A stretch of DNA of 64,000 nt from Pseudonocardia acidicola. Lineage in GTDB: Bacteria > Actinomycetota > Actinomycetes > Mycobacteriales > Pseudonocardiaceae. Positions 19,312 through 30,471 of the stretch are shown here, one piece after another. Under the pieces are notes generated by a model. The model was not told the origin of the DNA, did no database searches, and saw only the letters and a list, made by a program, of their open reading frames with translations. Location: assembly GCF_012911935.1 (NCBI RefSeq), contig NZ_JAAXLA010000009.1:1-64000 (forward strand). The letters run 5' to 3'. Positions within the stretch are counted from its first letter, which is position 1. Each line of letters starts with the position of its first letter. Position numbers and translations under genes: made by a program.

Positions 19312-19680
19312 GGCAGGCCGTCCCCGGAGGAGATCACCACCCGCTCGGGCGTGCCCGTGACCAGCCCGCTTCGCACCGCATACGGCCTCGCTCGGCGTCT
19401 GTCGCGCATCGAGGCCGTCGTCTGCGTGGACACGCTCGCCCGGGTGCGCCGCTTCGAACCCGGCGCCGGCCTGACCCTCGCCGAGCGCCACCCGGGGCGC
19501 GCGGCAACCAACGGGTACCGGACGTCGTCCGGCCGGCGGATCCAGAAGCGGAGTCGCCCGGTGAGACGCGCTGCCGGCTCGCCCTCGTCCTGCGCGGCCT
19601 GTCCCCGCCGCAGGTGCGGTACCGGATCCGTGACCACGACGGCGAGATCGCCGACCACGTCCGCCGCGCCCCGGGATCAG
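19312..19680 (+). pseudogene. Decayed DUF559-type endonuclease-fold protein
   Basis: One frame gives EEITTRSGVPVTSPLRTAYG and IEAVVCVDTLARVRRFEPGA with LTLAERHPGR; after a frame change near 19510 another frame gives DPEAESPGETRCRLALVLRG and RYRIRDHDGEIADHV. These are consecutive parts of the common actinobacterial DUF559 protein family, which have a restriction-endonuclease (very-short-patch repair-like) fold at the C-terminus. The N-terminal part and the catalytic end are missing. It lies directly next to a copy of the 63-bp repeat. Confidence 0.7.
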
Positions 19681-19696
19681 GGCCGTCGCCGGCTGA

Positions 19697-19759
19697 CGCC
19701 GAACTCTGCGTCATGGCCGTCCGCACCAGCGGCCGAGTGCCGTAACGCAGCGTTCGGCG
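19697..19759. repeat. 63-bp palindromic repeat, copy A
   Basis: Arms CGCCGAACTCTGCG (19697-19710) and CGCAGCGTTCGGCG (19746-19759) pair at 13 of 14 positions around a 35-base centre. Two further copies of exactly 63 bases lie at 38507 and 48808. This copy begins 11 bases beyond the 3' end of the MFS gene, with the decayed DUF559 gene on the other side. Confidence 0.85.
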
Positions 19760-19769
19760 GGTTGTCGGC

Positions 19770-21077
19770 TCAGGCCTTGGGGCCAGCGGTCGCGCCGGGG
19801 GCGGCCGCTTCCGGGGCGATCGTGGCCGGCGGAACCGCGGTGGGTGCTGCGCGGGACGGGAGCGTCTCCGGGGCGCGCAGCCAGAACGCCAGGGCCAGCG
19901 CGGAGATCGCGCCGGTCAGGGCGAACGCCGTCCCGAACCCGACCAGCTCGGCGACCGCCCCGGTCAGCACCGGCCCGATGATCGCACCGAGGTCGGCGGC
20001 CATCTGGAAGCCGGCGAGCACCGTCCCGCCGCGCGCCTTCGCGCCGATCACGTCGGCCACGGCCGCCGTCATCGGCGGGTTGACCAGACCGCTGCCGATC
20101 CCGGTGAGCAGCGACACGGCCAGGAACAGCGGCAGCGACCCGGTGACGCCCAGGCACGCCGTGCCGACGGCCGAGACGATCAGCCCGGCCAGCACCGGGG
20201 GACGCCGGCCGCGGCGGTCGGCGAACCGGCCCGCGGCCAGCAGCGTCGCCGCATTGCCGACGGCGAACACCGCGAGCGCGTACCCCGCCCACGCCTCCTG
20301 CCGGCGGAGCACCTCGACGACGAACAGCGGGACGAGCGCGATCCGGACCCCGAACACGGTCCACCCGTTGGCGAAGCTCGCCGCGAGCGCCGCCCGGTAG
20401 GTCGGGTGCCCGAGGGCGCTGCGGAATGTCGCCGCGGGCAACGCGTCGGGGTCGGTGGCGGCAGCGGGCCCGGTGCGGCCGCGCAGCAGCAGACCGGTCA
20501 GCACCAGCGCGACGATCAGCGCCGCGCAGTACACGAGGAACGGCGCGCGCAGGCTCACCGCGATGAGCAGCCCGCCGAGCAGCGGTCCGGCGATGTTGCC
20601 CAGCAGGAAGCCGGTGGCCCACATTCCCGAGGCCCGCCCGCGCAGGCTCGGCGGGGCCAGCCGGACCAGCAGCGAGATCGCCGATACGGTGAACATGGTG
20701 GAGCCGATCCCGCCGAGTCCACGGAACAGCAGCAACTGCCAGTAGTCGGCGGCGAACGCGGTGGCCCCGGTCGACATCGCGGAGATGCTCAGCCCGACCA
20801 CGTAGACGCGCAGCTCGCCGAAGCGGGCGACCAACCGTCCGCTGACCGGGGCGAATCCCAGCCGGAACAGCGCGAACAGGCTGATCACGACGGACGCGGC
20901 GGTGACCCCGACGTCGAAGCTGCGGGCGAAGGCGGGCAGTGCCGGGGCGACGAGCCCGTACCCGACCGCGATCACGAACGCCGCGGCGACCAGCACCCAG
21001 ATCTCCCGGGGCAACTGCTCGGGCCGTCCCGCGGTGTCGGCACCCGCGCGCGCTCCCGAATCGTCCCCCGCTGCCAT
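19770..21077 (-). CDS. MFS transporter (drug-efflux type)
   Basis: A 435-residue major facilitator with twelve predicted helices. The loop 2-3 signature region reads GRLVARFGELR, the second-half equivalent GRFADRRGRRPPVL, and TM4-5 has the crowded glycines of drug:H+ antiporters (GFLLGNIAGPLLGG). The C-terminal ~40 residues are alanine/proline-rich. Substrate is unknown. The ATG at 21077 is preferred over an in-frame GTG at 21095 because GAAGGGGG lies 4 bases before it. It is divergent from the tartrate dehydrogenase-like gene with a 111-base shared leader. Confidence 0.85.
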   Translation of the reverse strand: MAAGDDSGARAGADTAGRPEQLPREIWVLVAAAFVIAVGYGLVAPALPAFARSFDVGVTAASVVISLFALFRLGFAPVSGRLVARFGELRVYVVGLSISAMSTGATAFAADYWQLLLFRGLGGIGSTMFTVSAISLLVRLAPPSLRGRASGMWATGFLLGNIAGPLLGGLLIAVSLRAPFLVYCAALIVALVLTGLLLRGRTGPAAATDPDALPAATFRSALGHPTYRAALAASFANGWTVFGVRIALVPLFVVEVLRRQEAWAGYALAVFAVGNAATLLAAGRFADRRGRRPPVLAGLIVSAVGTACLGVTGSLPLFLAVSLLTGIGSGLVNPPMTAAVADVIGAKARGGTVLAGFQMAADLGAIIGPVLTGAVAELVGFGTAFALTGAISALALAFWLRAPETLPSRAAPTAVPPATIAPEAAAPGATAGPKA

Positions 21078-21188
21078 CTCGCCCCCTTCGTCCACGTGTT
21101 GGCGACGCTACGCGATGAGTCCGGAATTACGTCGATCAGGCGGCGTGGGGTGGTGGACGGCGGCGCGATCGGGGGTTGCACTGTCACC

Positions 21189-22256
<1,068 letters not shown>

Positions 22257-22261
22257 TCAGT

Positions 22262-23494
22262 TCACCACGTCACAGGCAGCGCGTGCACCCCGTAGACGAC
22301 CATCTCGTCGCGGAACGCGATGTCGTCGAGGTCGGCCGCCACCCGGAGGTCCGGGAACCGGCGCAGCAGCGCCGGGTAGGCGATCTGCAGCTCGAGCCGG
22401 GCCAGCGGCTGGCCGAGGCACTGGTGGATACCGAAGCCGAAGGCGACGTGGTGGTTGGTGCCGCGGTGGATGTCGAGCCGATCGGGGTCGGCGAACCGGG
22501 CCGGGTCACGGTTCGCCGACTCTCCCGCCGCGATCACGCCCTCCCCGGCCCGGATCAGCGCCCCGGCCAGCTCGACGTCCTCGGTGGCGACGCGGCGGCG
22601 GCCGGTGTGCACGACGGTGAGCAGCCGGAGCAGTTCCTCGACGGCCGCGCTGACGACGGCGGGATCGCGCGTCTCGCGCAGTTCCGCGGCCTGCTCCGGA
22701 TGCCGCAGCAGCGTCAGCACCCCGAGCCCGATCATGTTCGCGGTGGTCTCGTGGCCGGCGACGAGCAGCAGCCGGGCCATCCCGACGACCTCGTCGCGGG
22801 TCAGCTCACCGCTGCGGATCCGCCCCACCAGCCGGCTCACCAGGTCGTCGCCGGGGTCGGCCTGCTTGGCGGCGACCAGCTCGCGCAGGTAGTCGCGCAG
22901 CTCACCGTTGTTCCGCTCGGCCTCCTCGGCGGTGACCCGGGTGTCGAGGAGCCTGCGGCTCAGCCGCTGGAACAGGTCGTGGTCGCTGTAGGGCACGCCC
23001 AGCAGCCGGCAGATCACCATCGACGGAAGCGGCAGCGCGAACGCCTCGACGAGGTCTGCCGGGCGCGGCCCGGCCGCCATCGCGTCGAGCAGTTCGTCGA
23101 CCATCCGCTCGATGGCCGGGCGCAGCGCTTCGGTCCGGCGGACGGTGAAGTCGCCGATCAGCATCTTGCGGTAGCGGGCGTGCTCGGGATCGTCCATCGC
23201 GATGAACGACGGGGTCTGCCGGCGGGTGACCTGGACGCCGGGGCTGTTGGCCGGGTAGCCGGGCCGCGAGGAGTCGGAGCTGAAGCGCCGGTCGGCGAGC
23301 ACCGCGCGCACGTCCTCGTAGCGGGTGACGAGCCAGGGTGTGCTGCCGTCCCACAGGCGGACCCGGCTGATCGGGCGTTCCTCGCGCAGCCGGCGAAGCT
23401 CGGCCGGCGGGTCGAACGGGCAGCCGCGGCGCATGGGATAGCGGGGCGGAGCCTGGTCCGCGGGCCGCCGGGTGGTCGTCGTGCTGGTGGTCAT
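22262..23494 (-). CDS. Cytochrome P450
   Basis: A 410-residue soluble bacterial class I P450. The I-helix oxygen-activation motif is AGHETT (246-251), the ExxR is Glu287-Arg290, and the haem thiolate is Cys359 in GFGIHQCLGQ. Family resemblance is to CYP105/CYP107-type monooxygenases. A ferredoxin and reductase are not adjacent, so electrons must come from elsewhere. The ATG has GGAGGACG upstream. A perfect dyad GTTAGCgacGCTAAC lies 36-50 bases upstream of the start, suggesting control by a TetR-type regulator not present nearby. Substrate unknown. Confidence 0.92.
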   Translation of the reverse strand: MTTSTTTTRRPADQAPPRYPMRRGCPFDPPAELRRLREERPISRVRLWDGSTPWLVTRYEDVRAVLADRRFSSDSSRPGYPANSPGVQVTRRQTPSFIAMDDPEHARYRKMLIGDFTVRRTEALRPAIERMVDELLDAMAAGPRPADLVEAFALPLPSMVICRLLGVPYSDHDLFQRLSRRLLDTRVTAEEAERNNGELRDYLRELVAAKQADPGDDLVSRLVGRIRSGELTRDEVVGMARLLLVAGHETTANMIGLGVLTLLRHPEQAAELRETRDPAVVSAAVEELLRLLTVVHTGRRRVATEDVELAGALIRAGEGVIAAGESANRDPARFADPDRLDIHRGTNHHVAFGFGIHQCLGQPLARLELQIAYPALLRRFPDLRVAADLDDIAFRDEMVVYGVHALPVTW

Positions 23495-23529
23495 GGACGT
23501 CCTCCGCTCCCCGAAGCGATGACTAAGAC

Positions 23530-23544
23530 GTTAGCGACGCTAAC
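23530..23544. promoter_or_regulatory. Palindromic operator in the P450 leader
   Basis: GTTAGCgacGCTAAC is a perfect 6-3-6 inverted repeat in an otherwise GC-rich leader, 36 bases before the P450 start. The TTAGC half-site is of the kind bound by TetR-family repressors. No such regulator gene is in the window. Confidence 0.55.
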
Positions 23545-23607
23545 TAGATGGGCGCCCGCTCCGCCGCCGATCCCGCCCGATCGGCGTAACGCGAGGGCGG
23601 AGACGAC

Positions 23608-23646
23608 GACGGGGTCGTGGTCACCGGTGGTGACCACGACCCCGTC
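23608..23646 (-). terminator. Terminator of ssrA
   Basis: GACGGGGTCGTGGTCACC and GGTGACCACGACCCCGTC form a perfect 18-bp stem with a 3-base loop, starting 9 bases after the CCA end of the tmRNA on the minus strand. It may also insulate the P450 leader from ssrA transcription. Confidence 0.8.
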
Positions 23647-23654
23647 GGTCGTGC

Positions 23655-24026
23655 TGGTGGAGGTGCCGGGAATCGAACCCGGGTCCTCCGTTGCCTCACA
23701 AGGGCTTCTCCGTGCGCAGTCCGCTGTGCCTCTACTCGGATCCACCGGTCATGCGAACGTGCCGGTGTGACGATCCCAGTCGCTGTTCGATGTCCCGTGC
23801 GGCCCCGCGACCGGGCCGCACGGTGAGTCCCTTAGCTGATGCCGGGGTCCGGGGCAGGGACGCCCCCGGTCCGACAGAGTCGCTCCTCGCTCAGGCGGCG
23901 AGGGCGAACTCGCGCTGACTGGTGTCGGCGCTTATAGGGTTGCGACGGGTGGTTATCGAGATCATCGTCGCCTTCCTCGGCACGCTTCCCCTTGATCGAC
24001 AGCCGGAGTCGAAACCGTTCACCCCC
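23655..24026 (-). ncRNA. ssrA: tmRNA (transfer-messenger RNA)
   Basis: The minus strand starts GGGGGTGAACGGTTTCGACT and ends CCGGGTTCGATTCCCGGCAC followed by CTCCACCA; the first seven bases pair with CACCTCC to give the alanine-tRNA-like acceptor, and CCA is encoded. The tag frame (23891-23929) reads ADTSQREFALAA and then TGA, an actinobacterial proteolysis tag with the ALAA degron. tmRNA with SmpB rescues stalled ribosomes. smpB lies one gene upstream in the same direction. The small open frames reading through this RNA are artefacts. Confidence 0.96.
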
Positions 24027-24080
24027 TTGGCCACCCTGGTACGGGCGGTACGTCGAATATAACGCCTCCGGGGCCCCGGA

Positions 24081-25046
24081 TCATTCCGGATCCGCCGGAT
24101 CGGTTGCCACGTCGGGATCGGCGACCCCGAGCAGCCGGGCCGGCGCGTCGTGCAGCACCGAGCGCAGGAAATCCCGCCCGAGCCGGTCGTCGGCCGCGGC
24201 CCATCCGGCGATCGCCTGGAGCTGCTCGTGGTACGGGTACGGGATGTTCGGGAAGTCGGTGCCCAGCACCACCCGGTCGGCGACGTCGACCAGCCGGGCC
24301 GGCCAGTCCGCCGGCAGCGGCGCGATCCGCAGGCTGAACGGGGTGCCGACCATCGTCGTGTCGATGTACACCCGCTCGAACCGGCGCATCAGGTCCAACG
24401 CCCCGACGAAGTCGGGCATGCCCGCGTGCGCCAGCACGATCGGCAGCCGGGGGTGCTCGGCGAGCACCTCGGCGAAGATGTCCAGCCCGGTGTGCTCGCC
24501 CCGGATCGGGCCGTGTCCGCAGTGCACGATCGCCGGGACCCCGGCGTCGGCGAGCAGGCCCCAGGCCTGGCGCAGCAGCGGGTCACGCGGGTCGAACGCG
24601 CCGACCTGGACGTGCACCTTCACCAGCTTGGCGCCGGCCTCGACGGCAGTGCCGAGGTAGTCGGCGACGTCGGGTTCCGGGTAGAGCGTGGCGGTCGGCA
24701 CCGCGGCCGGCGTCTGCGCCGCGAACTCGGTGACCCACTCCGTCAGCCAGCGGGCCATTCCGGGCTTGTGCGGGTAGACCAGCGGGGCGAACGCGCGGAC
24801 GCCGAACTTGTCCAGCGTGGCGATCCGGTCGGGCTCCGGCGTGCGGTACTGCACCGGCCACGGCATGCCGTAGTGCGTCTCGGCCTCGTCGAAGTACGCC
24901 CAGACCTTGCGCAACACCCGTTCGGGCAGGAAGTGCACGTGCGCGTCGACGAGCCCGGGCAGCCCAAGATCGGCCACGTAACGGGAGACGTCGGCATCGT
25001 CGGCGGGCGGGGTGGGCAGTGCGGGATTCCCGTGGGCTCCCGTCAC
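24081..25046 (-). CDS. Amidohydrolase-2 family metal-dependent hydrolase
   Basis: A 321-residue TIM-barrel hydrolase. The first metal site is VDAHVHFLP, further histidines lie in [12 protein letters not shown] and LAHAGMPDF, and the catalytic aspartate is in [10 protein letters not shown]. The family includes decarboxylases and hydrolases such as ACMSD-like and 4-oxalomesaconate-type enzymes; the substrate cannot be assigned. Its GTG start overlaps the smpB stop as GTGA, so it is co-translated with smpB and lies between smpB and ssrA. This link is probably positional rather than functional. Confidence 0.85.
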   Translation of the reverse strand: MTGAHGNPALPTPPADDADVSRYVADLGLPGLVDAHVHFLPERVLRKVWAYFDEAETHYGMPWPVQYRTPEPDRIATLDKFGVRAFAPLVYPHKPGMARWLTEWVTEFAAQTPAAVPTATLYPEPDVADYLGTAVEAGAKLVKVHVQVGAFDPRDPLLRQAWGLLADAGVPAIVHCGHGPIRGEHTGLDIFAEVLAEHPRLPIVLAHAGMPDFVGALDLMRRFERVYIDTTMVGTPFSLRIAPLPADWPARLVDVADRVVLGTDFPNIPYPYHEQLQAIAGWAAADDRLGRDFLRSVLHDAPARLLGVADPDVATDPADPE

Positions 25047-25528
25047 CGCATCTCCCGGGCCCGGCCCTTGACGGCGCGGCCCATCGCCCGGGCGATGTCC
25101 CGCTGCGCGTCGCGTTTGGCCAGGTCGGAGCGCTTGTCGTAGCTCTTCTTGCCGCGGGCGAGGGCGAGTTCCAGCTTGACCTTGCCGTCGCTGAAGTACA
25201 GCGACAGCGGCACCAGCGTGAGACCGCCCTCATGGGTCTTGCCGATCAGTCGCTCGATCTCGCCGCGGTGCAGCAGCAGCTTGCGGGTACGCCGGGGCTC
25301 GTGATTGGTCCAGCTGCCCTGGGTGTACTCCGGGATGTGCAGGCCGCGCAGCCACACCTCGCCGTCGTCGATGGTGGCGAACGCGTCGACCAGCGAGGCG
25401 CGGCCCATGCGCAGGCTCTTCACCTCGGTGCCCATGAGCGCGACCCCGGCCTCGTAGGTGTCGAGAACGGTGTAGTCGTGACGCGCCTTGCGGTTCTGCG
25501 CGATCACTTTGCGGCCTTTCTCCTTCAC
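25043..25528 (-). CDS. smpB: SsrA-binding protein SmpB
   Basis: A 161-residue protein, the normal SmpB length. It opens with [20 protein letters not shown] and has the conserved [18 protein letters not shown], then the beta-barrel stretch [18 protein letters not shown], ending in the basic C-terminal tail that enters the mRNA channel ([20 protein letters not shown]). SmpB binds tmRNA and is essential for trans-translation. Start is GTG at 25528. The ssrA gene is about 1 kb downstream with one amidohydrolase gene between, whereas the two are usually adjacent. Confidence 0.95.
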   Translation of the reverse strand: MKEKGRKVIAQNRKARHDYTVLDTYEAGVALMGTEVKSLRMGRASLVDAFATIDDGEVWLRGLHIPEYTQGSWTNHEPRRTRKLLLHRGEIERLIGKTHEGGLTLVPLSLYFSDGKVKLELALARGKKSYDKRSDLAKRDAQRDIARAMGRAVKGRAREMR

Positions 25529-25638
25529 CTGTCCAGACTACGCGGGGCGTGCTCTTGCGCACGGGAGGTTTGCGCCCGGGCCTGAGCGCGCCGCACCTCA
25601 CACAGCCTCGGACTTTCGCGCGGACCGCCGCGTCGTAT

Positions 25639-25663
25639 TCTTGTATCTATCTTGCATACAAGA
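25639..25663. promoter_or_regulatory. GntR operator and likely autoregulation site
   Basis: TCTTGTAT and ATACAAGA form a perfect 8-bp inverted repeat with a 9-base spacer, 16 bases before the GntR gene start. The TTGTAT/ATACAA arms match sites of FadR/FCD-type GntR proteins. Position over the promoter and the AT-rich character suggest autorepression of the gntR-MFS operon. Confidence 0.65.
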
Positions 25664-25678
25664 GCCGAGAGGTGCCGG

Positions 25679-26329
25679 ATGCCCACGCAGCAGCCCGCCC
25701 CCACGCCACCGCCGTCCGCGGCCGAGCGGGCGTATGAGCACGTCAAGGCCCGGATCCTGGACTGCGAGCTGCCCGGCGGCAGGTTCGTCAGCGAGGGTGA
25801 GATCGCCACCGCCCTCGACGTCAGCCGTACGCCGGTGCGTGAGGCGTTCCTGCGCCTGCAGGCGGAGGGCTGGATGCGGCTCTACCCCAAGCGCGGCGCG
25901 CTGATCGTGCCCGCACCGGCCGACGAGATGGAGACGGTCCTGGAGGCCCGCCAGCTGTTCGAGGCGCACGCCGCCCGGCGGATCTGCGCCGACGCCGCCG
26001 TGGCCGCCGGCGTCGGACAGCGGATGCACGAGTGCGCCGACGCCCAGGCGGCAGCGTGGGCCGCCGGGGACCGGCACGGCTTCGCCGTGCTCGACGCGCA
26101 GTTCCACCGCATCGTCGTCGAGGCGGGCGGCAACGGACTGCTCACCGGCTTCTACGCCACGATCCGCGACCGCCAGCACCGGATGACCGCGAGCTCGGTG
26201 GGCCGCCGGCACGCGGTCGCCGAGGACGTCGTCCGGCAGCACCACGAGCTGGCCGCCCTCATCGTCGCCCGGGACGCCGACGGCTTCGCCGCCGCGCTCG
26301 CCGCCCACCTGACCGCGATCCATCGCTGA
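25679..26329 (+). CDS. GntR family regulator, FCD (FadR-like) subfamily
   Basis: A 216-residue regulator. The N-terminal winged helix-turn-helix carries AERAYEHVKARILDCELPGG and ALDVSRTPVREAFLRLQAEG; the C-terminal helical FCD domain holds ligand- and metal-binding histidines (DAQFHRIVVEAGG, HHELAALIV, AAHLTAIH). Such proteins sense carboxylic acids. The ATG at 25679 is used; a TTG at 25652 would place the start inside the operator. The MFS transporter gene follows 13 bases downstream, so the protein probably controls uptake or export of its own ligand. Confidence 0.88.
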   Translation: MPTQQPAPTPPPSAAERAYEHVKARILDCELPGGRFVSEGEIATALDVSRTPVREAFLRLQAEGWMRLYPKRGALIVPAPADEMETVLEARQLFEAHAARRICADAAVAAGVGQRMHECADAQAAAWAAGDRHGFAVLDAQFHRIVVEAGGNGLLTGFYATIRDRQHRMTASSVGRRHAVAEDVVRQHHELAALIVARDADGFAAALAAHLTAIHR

Positions 26330-26342
26330 ACGAGGACATGCC

Positions 26343-27602
26343 GTGACCACCCTCGCCCACCCCTCTCCCGACACCGACCGGGCTCCCGCGTCGCGCCGGC
26401 GACCCTGGCTCGCCGTGGGCGCGGCGATGTTCGCCGTGGCTTGGGGCGGCAACGAGTTCACTCCGCTGCTGGTGATGTACCGGCAGGCCGGCGGGTTCTC
26501 CGCGCAGGTGGTCGACCTGCTGCTCGGCGCGTACGTGCTGGGGATCGTGCCCGCGCTGCTGCTCGGCGGGCCGCTGTCGGACCGCTACGGCCGTCGCCCG
26601 CTGCTGCTGCTCGCGCCGCCGCTGGGCATCGCCGGCAGCGCCGTCCTCGCCGCCGGGCACGACTCCGCCGCATTGCTGTTCGCCGGGCGGATGCTGTCCG
26701 GACTCGCGCTGGGGCTGGTGATGGCCGTGGGCAGCAGCTGGGTCAAGGAGCTCTCGTCGGCCCCGTACGACGACGCCGACCCCGGCGCCGGCGCGCGGCG
26801 CGCCTCCATGGCCCTGACCGCAGGGTTCGGGCTGGGCGCCGTCGCGGCCGCCGGGCTGGCCCAGTGGGGACCGTGGCCGTATCTGACGCCCTACCTGCTG
26901 AACATCGTGGTGACCGCGCCCGCCGGGATGCTGCTCCTGCGGGCCCCCGAGACGCGCCCCTCACGGGGACGGGTCGGATCGCTGCTCGCCGACCTGCGGG
27001 TGCCCGCCGCCGCCCACCGCCGGTTCCTGCGCGTCGTGGTCCCGATGGCCCCGTGGGTGTTCGGCTCCGCGGCGAGCGCCTACGCGATCCTGCCCGGCGT
27101 CCTGCTCCCCCGCACCCCGGGAGTGGGCATCGCGTTCTCCGGGCTGCTGTGCCTGGTGGCACTGGGCTGCGGGGTCGCGGTGCAGCCGCTGGCCCGCCGG
27201 CTGGACGACCCGCACAGCGCCCGCGCGGTCGGTCTGGCGCTGGTGATCGGCACCGCCGGGATGCTCGCAGCCGCAGCGGCCGCCGCGACGCTCTCGCCGG
27301 GGGTGGCCGTCGTCGCCGCGGCGGTGCTCGGCTCGGCGTACGGGCTGCTGCTGGTCTCCGGGCTCCTGGAGATCCAGCGGATCGCCGGGCCCGACGATCT
27401 CGCGGGCCTGACCGCCGTCTTCTACTCGGTGAGCTACCTGGGCTTCTTCGTGCCGGTCGTGCTCGCCGTCCTGCACACCTGGTGGGACTACCCGACCATG
27501 TTCGCCGCCGGCACGGTCCTGGCCGTCGTGACGGCCGTGGCCGTGCGCAGCGGCCGGCGCATCACAGCCGGACGTACAGCCGCAGCGTCACGTATCCGGT
27601 GA
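26343..27602 (+). CDS. MFS transporter in gntR operon
   Basis: A 419-residue major facilitator with twelve helices. The signature loop is GGPLSDRYGRRPLLLL, and the first helix FAVAWGGNEFTPLLVMYRQA contains polar residues likely facing the substrate. It follows gntR by 13 bases and is expected to be controlled by it. Substrate unknown, probably an organic acid or drug. Its last 41 bases overlap the 3' end of the convergent ftsX gene, so both C-termini are encoded on opposite strands of the same DNA. The start is GTG. Confidence 0.85.
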   Translation: MTTLAHPSPDTDRAPASRRRPWLAVGAAMFAVAWGGNEFTPLLVMYRQAGGFSAQVVDLLLGAYVLGIVPALLLGGPLSDRYGRRPLLLLAPPLGIAGSAVLAAGHDSAALLFAGRMLSGLALGLVMAVGSSWVKELSSAPYDDADPGAGARRASMALTAGFGLGAVAAAGLAQWGPWPYLTPYLLNIVVTAPAGMLLLRAPETRPSRGRVGSLLADLRVPAAAHRRFLRVVVPMAPWVFGSAASAYAILPGVLLPRTPGVGIAFSGLLCLVALGCGVAVQPLARRLDDPHSARAVGLALVIGTAGMLAAAAAAATLSPGVAVVAAAVLGSAYGLLLVSGLLEIQRIAGPDDLAGLTAVFYSVSYLGFFVPVVLAVLHTWWDYPTMFAAGTVLAVVTAVAVRSGRRITAGRTAAASRIR

Positions 27603-28464
27603 TCCCGGCGATCGCCGCCCCGATCGGTACCAGGTAGGCCGAGGTCTGCAGCACGTCCATCAGGCTGATCGGCGGGATCACCCCGTTCTGCGCGATCCCC
27701 GACAGCAGCTTGTCGATGAACAGGAACTTGGCCACGATCAACCCGATGGACGCCAGGATCGCGCCCACCACGCCGGTGACCACCGCCTCGATCAGGAACG
27801 GCAGCTGGGTGTACCAGCGGGTCGCGCCGACCAGCCGCATCACGCCGACCTCGGTGCGCCGGGTGTAGGCCGACACCTGCACCGTGTTGGAGATCAGCAG
27901 CAACGCGGCGACGGCCTGCACGATCGCGAGCGCGAACGTCACGTTCCGCACGCCGGCGAGGAAGTCGAACAGCTTGGCCACGACGTCCCGCTGGTCGATC
28001 ACGTTACGCACGCCGACCTGGCCGTTCATGGCCTGGCGGATCGCATCGGACCCGGTGTTCTGGTCCTTGAGCTTCACCCGCAGCGTGGCCGGCAGCGACT
28101 GCGGCCGGATCAGATCACCGAGCGACTGTCCGGCGAAGAGCTGCTTGAACCGCTCGTAGGCCTGCTGCTGGCTCTCGAAGCCCACCGACTGCACCAGCGG
28201 CGAGTTCTGCAGGGTGGTGCGCAGGTTCTGGCAGATCGGCTGGCTGCAGTCGGCGTCGCTGTTCGACACGTCCTGGGTCAGCGCGACCTGGATCTCGAGC
28301 CGGTCGCTGTAGAGCTTCTCGGTGCTGTCGATCGTCCCGACCGCGAGCAGGCCGGTGCCGACCAGGCCCAGCGAGATGGCCGTCGTCAGGATCATCGCCA
28401 CGGTCATCGTGACGTTGCGGCGCAGGCCGGTGAAGACCTCCCGCGCGACGAAGTCGCTACGCAC
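27562..28464 (-). CDS. ftsX: Cell division protein FtsX
   Basis: A 300-residue membrane protein: one helix near the N-terminus (MTVAMILTTAISLGLVGTGL), a large extracytoplasmic domain (residues about 45-165) containing a cysteine pair (DADCSQPICQN), then three helices with the FtsX/permease motif in SAYTRRTEVGVMRLVGATRW. With FtsE it forms the complex that activates peptidoglycan hydrolases at division; in mycobacteria the external domain binds RipC. ftsE lies 4 bases upstream. The stop lies inside the 3' end of the convergent MFS gene. Confidence 0.95.
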   Translation of the reverse strand: MRSDFVAREVFTGLRRNVTMTVAMILTTAISLGLVGTGLLAVGTIDSTEKLYSDRLEIQVALTQDVSNSDADCSQPICQNLRTTLQNSPLVQSVGFESQQQAYERFKQLFAGQSLGDLIRPQSLPATLRVKLKDQNTGSDAIRQAMNGQVGVRNVIDQRDVVAKLFDFLAGVRNVTFALAIVQAVAALLLISNTVQVSAYTRRTEVGVMRLVGATRWYTQLPFLIEAVVTGVVGAILASIGLIVAKFLFIDKLLSGIAQNGVIPPISLMDVLQTSAYLVPIGAAIAGITGYVTLRLYVRL

Positions 28465-28468
28465 CCTG

Positions 28469-29158
28469 CTACCGCCCCACGCCGTAGACGCCGCGGATCT
28501 CGTCGCGCACGACCTGCCCGAGGTCGAGCTCGACGACGCGCCGGCGCATCGAGTCGACGATCGAGTGGTCGTGGGTGGCCATCACGACGGTGGTGCCGGT
28601 CCGGTTGATCCGCTCCAGCAGCAGCATGATGTCCTGGCTGGTGTCCGGGTCGAGGTTCCCGGTGGGCTCGTCGGCCAGCAGCACCAGCGGCCGGTTCACG
28701 AACGCGCGGGCGATCGCGACCCGCTGCTGCTCACCGCCGGAGAGCTCGTTCGGCAACCGGTCGGTCTTGCCCTCGAGCCCGACGAGCTCGAGCACCTCGG
28801 GGACGACCTTGCGGATCGTCGAGGCCGGCTTCCCGATCACCTCGAGAGCGAACGCGACGTTGCCGCCCACGGTCTTGTTCGGCAGCAGCCGGAAGTCCTG
28901 GAACACGCAGCCGATGCGCTGGCGCAGCCGCGGGACGCGCCGGCGCGGCAGCTTCGCGACGTTGAGGTCGGAGACGAAGATGTTGCCCCGGGTGGGCACG
29001 TCCTCGCGCAGCAGCAGCCGCAGGAACGTCGACTTCCCCGAGCCCGAGGGCCCGATGAGGAAGACGAACTCGCCTTTGTCCACGCTCACCGAGACCCGGT
29101 CGAGGGCTGGACGTGTTGACGTCTTGTACAGCTTGGTGACGCGTTCCAGGCGGATCAC
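28469..29158 (-). CDS. ftsE: Cell division ATP-binding protein FtsE
   Basis: A 229-residue ABC ATPase. Walker A is GPSGSGKST (36-44), the signature LSGGEQQR (139-146), Walker B LLADEP (160-165), and the switch histidine is in [16 protein letters not shown]. The sequence [20 protein letters not shown] and the length are typical of FtsE. It powers FtsX in the membrane. It is first of the ftsEX pair; prfB lies 137 bases upstream in the same direction, the usual actinobacterial prfB-ftsE-ftsX order (smpB, normally next, is not adjacent here). Confidence 0.95.
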   Translation of the reverse strand: MIRLERVTKLYKTSTRPALDRVSVSVDKGEFVFLIGPSGSGKSTFLRLLLREDVPTRGNIFVSDLNVAKLPRRRVPRLRQRIGCVFQDFRLLPNKTVGGNVAFALEVIGKPASTIRKVVPEVLELVGLEGKTDRLPNELSGGEQQRVAIARAFVNRPLVLLADEPTGNLDPDTSQDIMLLLERINRTGTTVVMATHDHSIVDSMRRRVVELDLGQVVRDEIRGVYGVGR

Positions 29159-29295
29159 GGGGCGGGAGGTTACCGGCGGGCCGCGGCCGGGCCGTTACCC
29201 GACCCGCCCCCTGGGCGCCCGCACGCTACCGCTCGGCTGGTTCACAGCGAGGGACCCGGCCGAACCGGCCGAACCGGACCGGCCCCGGCCGGCGA

Positions 29296-30411
<1,116 letters not shown>

Positions 30412-30471
30412 AACACTCCAGGGTACGCACCACGCAGCGCGCGGTCGCGGCCTCCTACCAGGCCGGCCCTG

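Noticed and set aside
23617-23826. Small open frames across the tmRNA and both tRNAs
   Set aside because: They translate structural RNA genes; sequences such as VEVPGIEPGSSVASQGLL, AVAQLVAHLTGSQGVRG and SSVARWAHNPEVAGSNP are well-known artefacts of tRNA/tmRNA translation.
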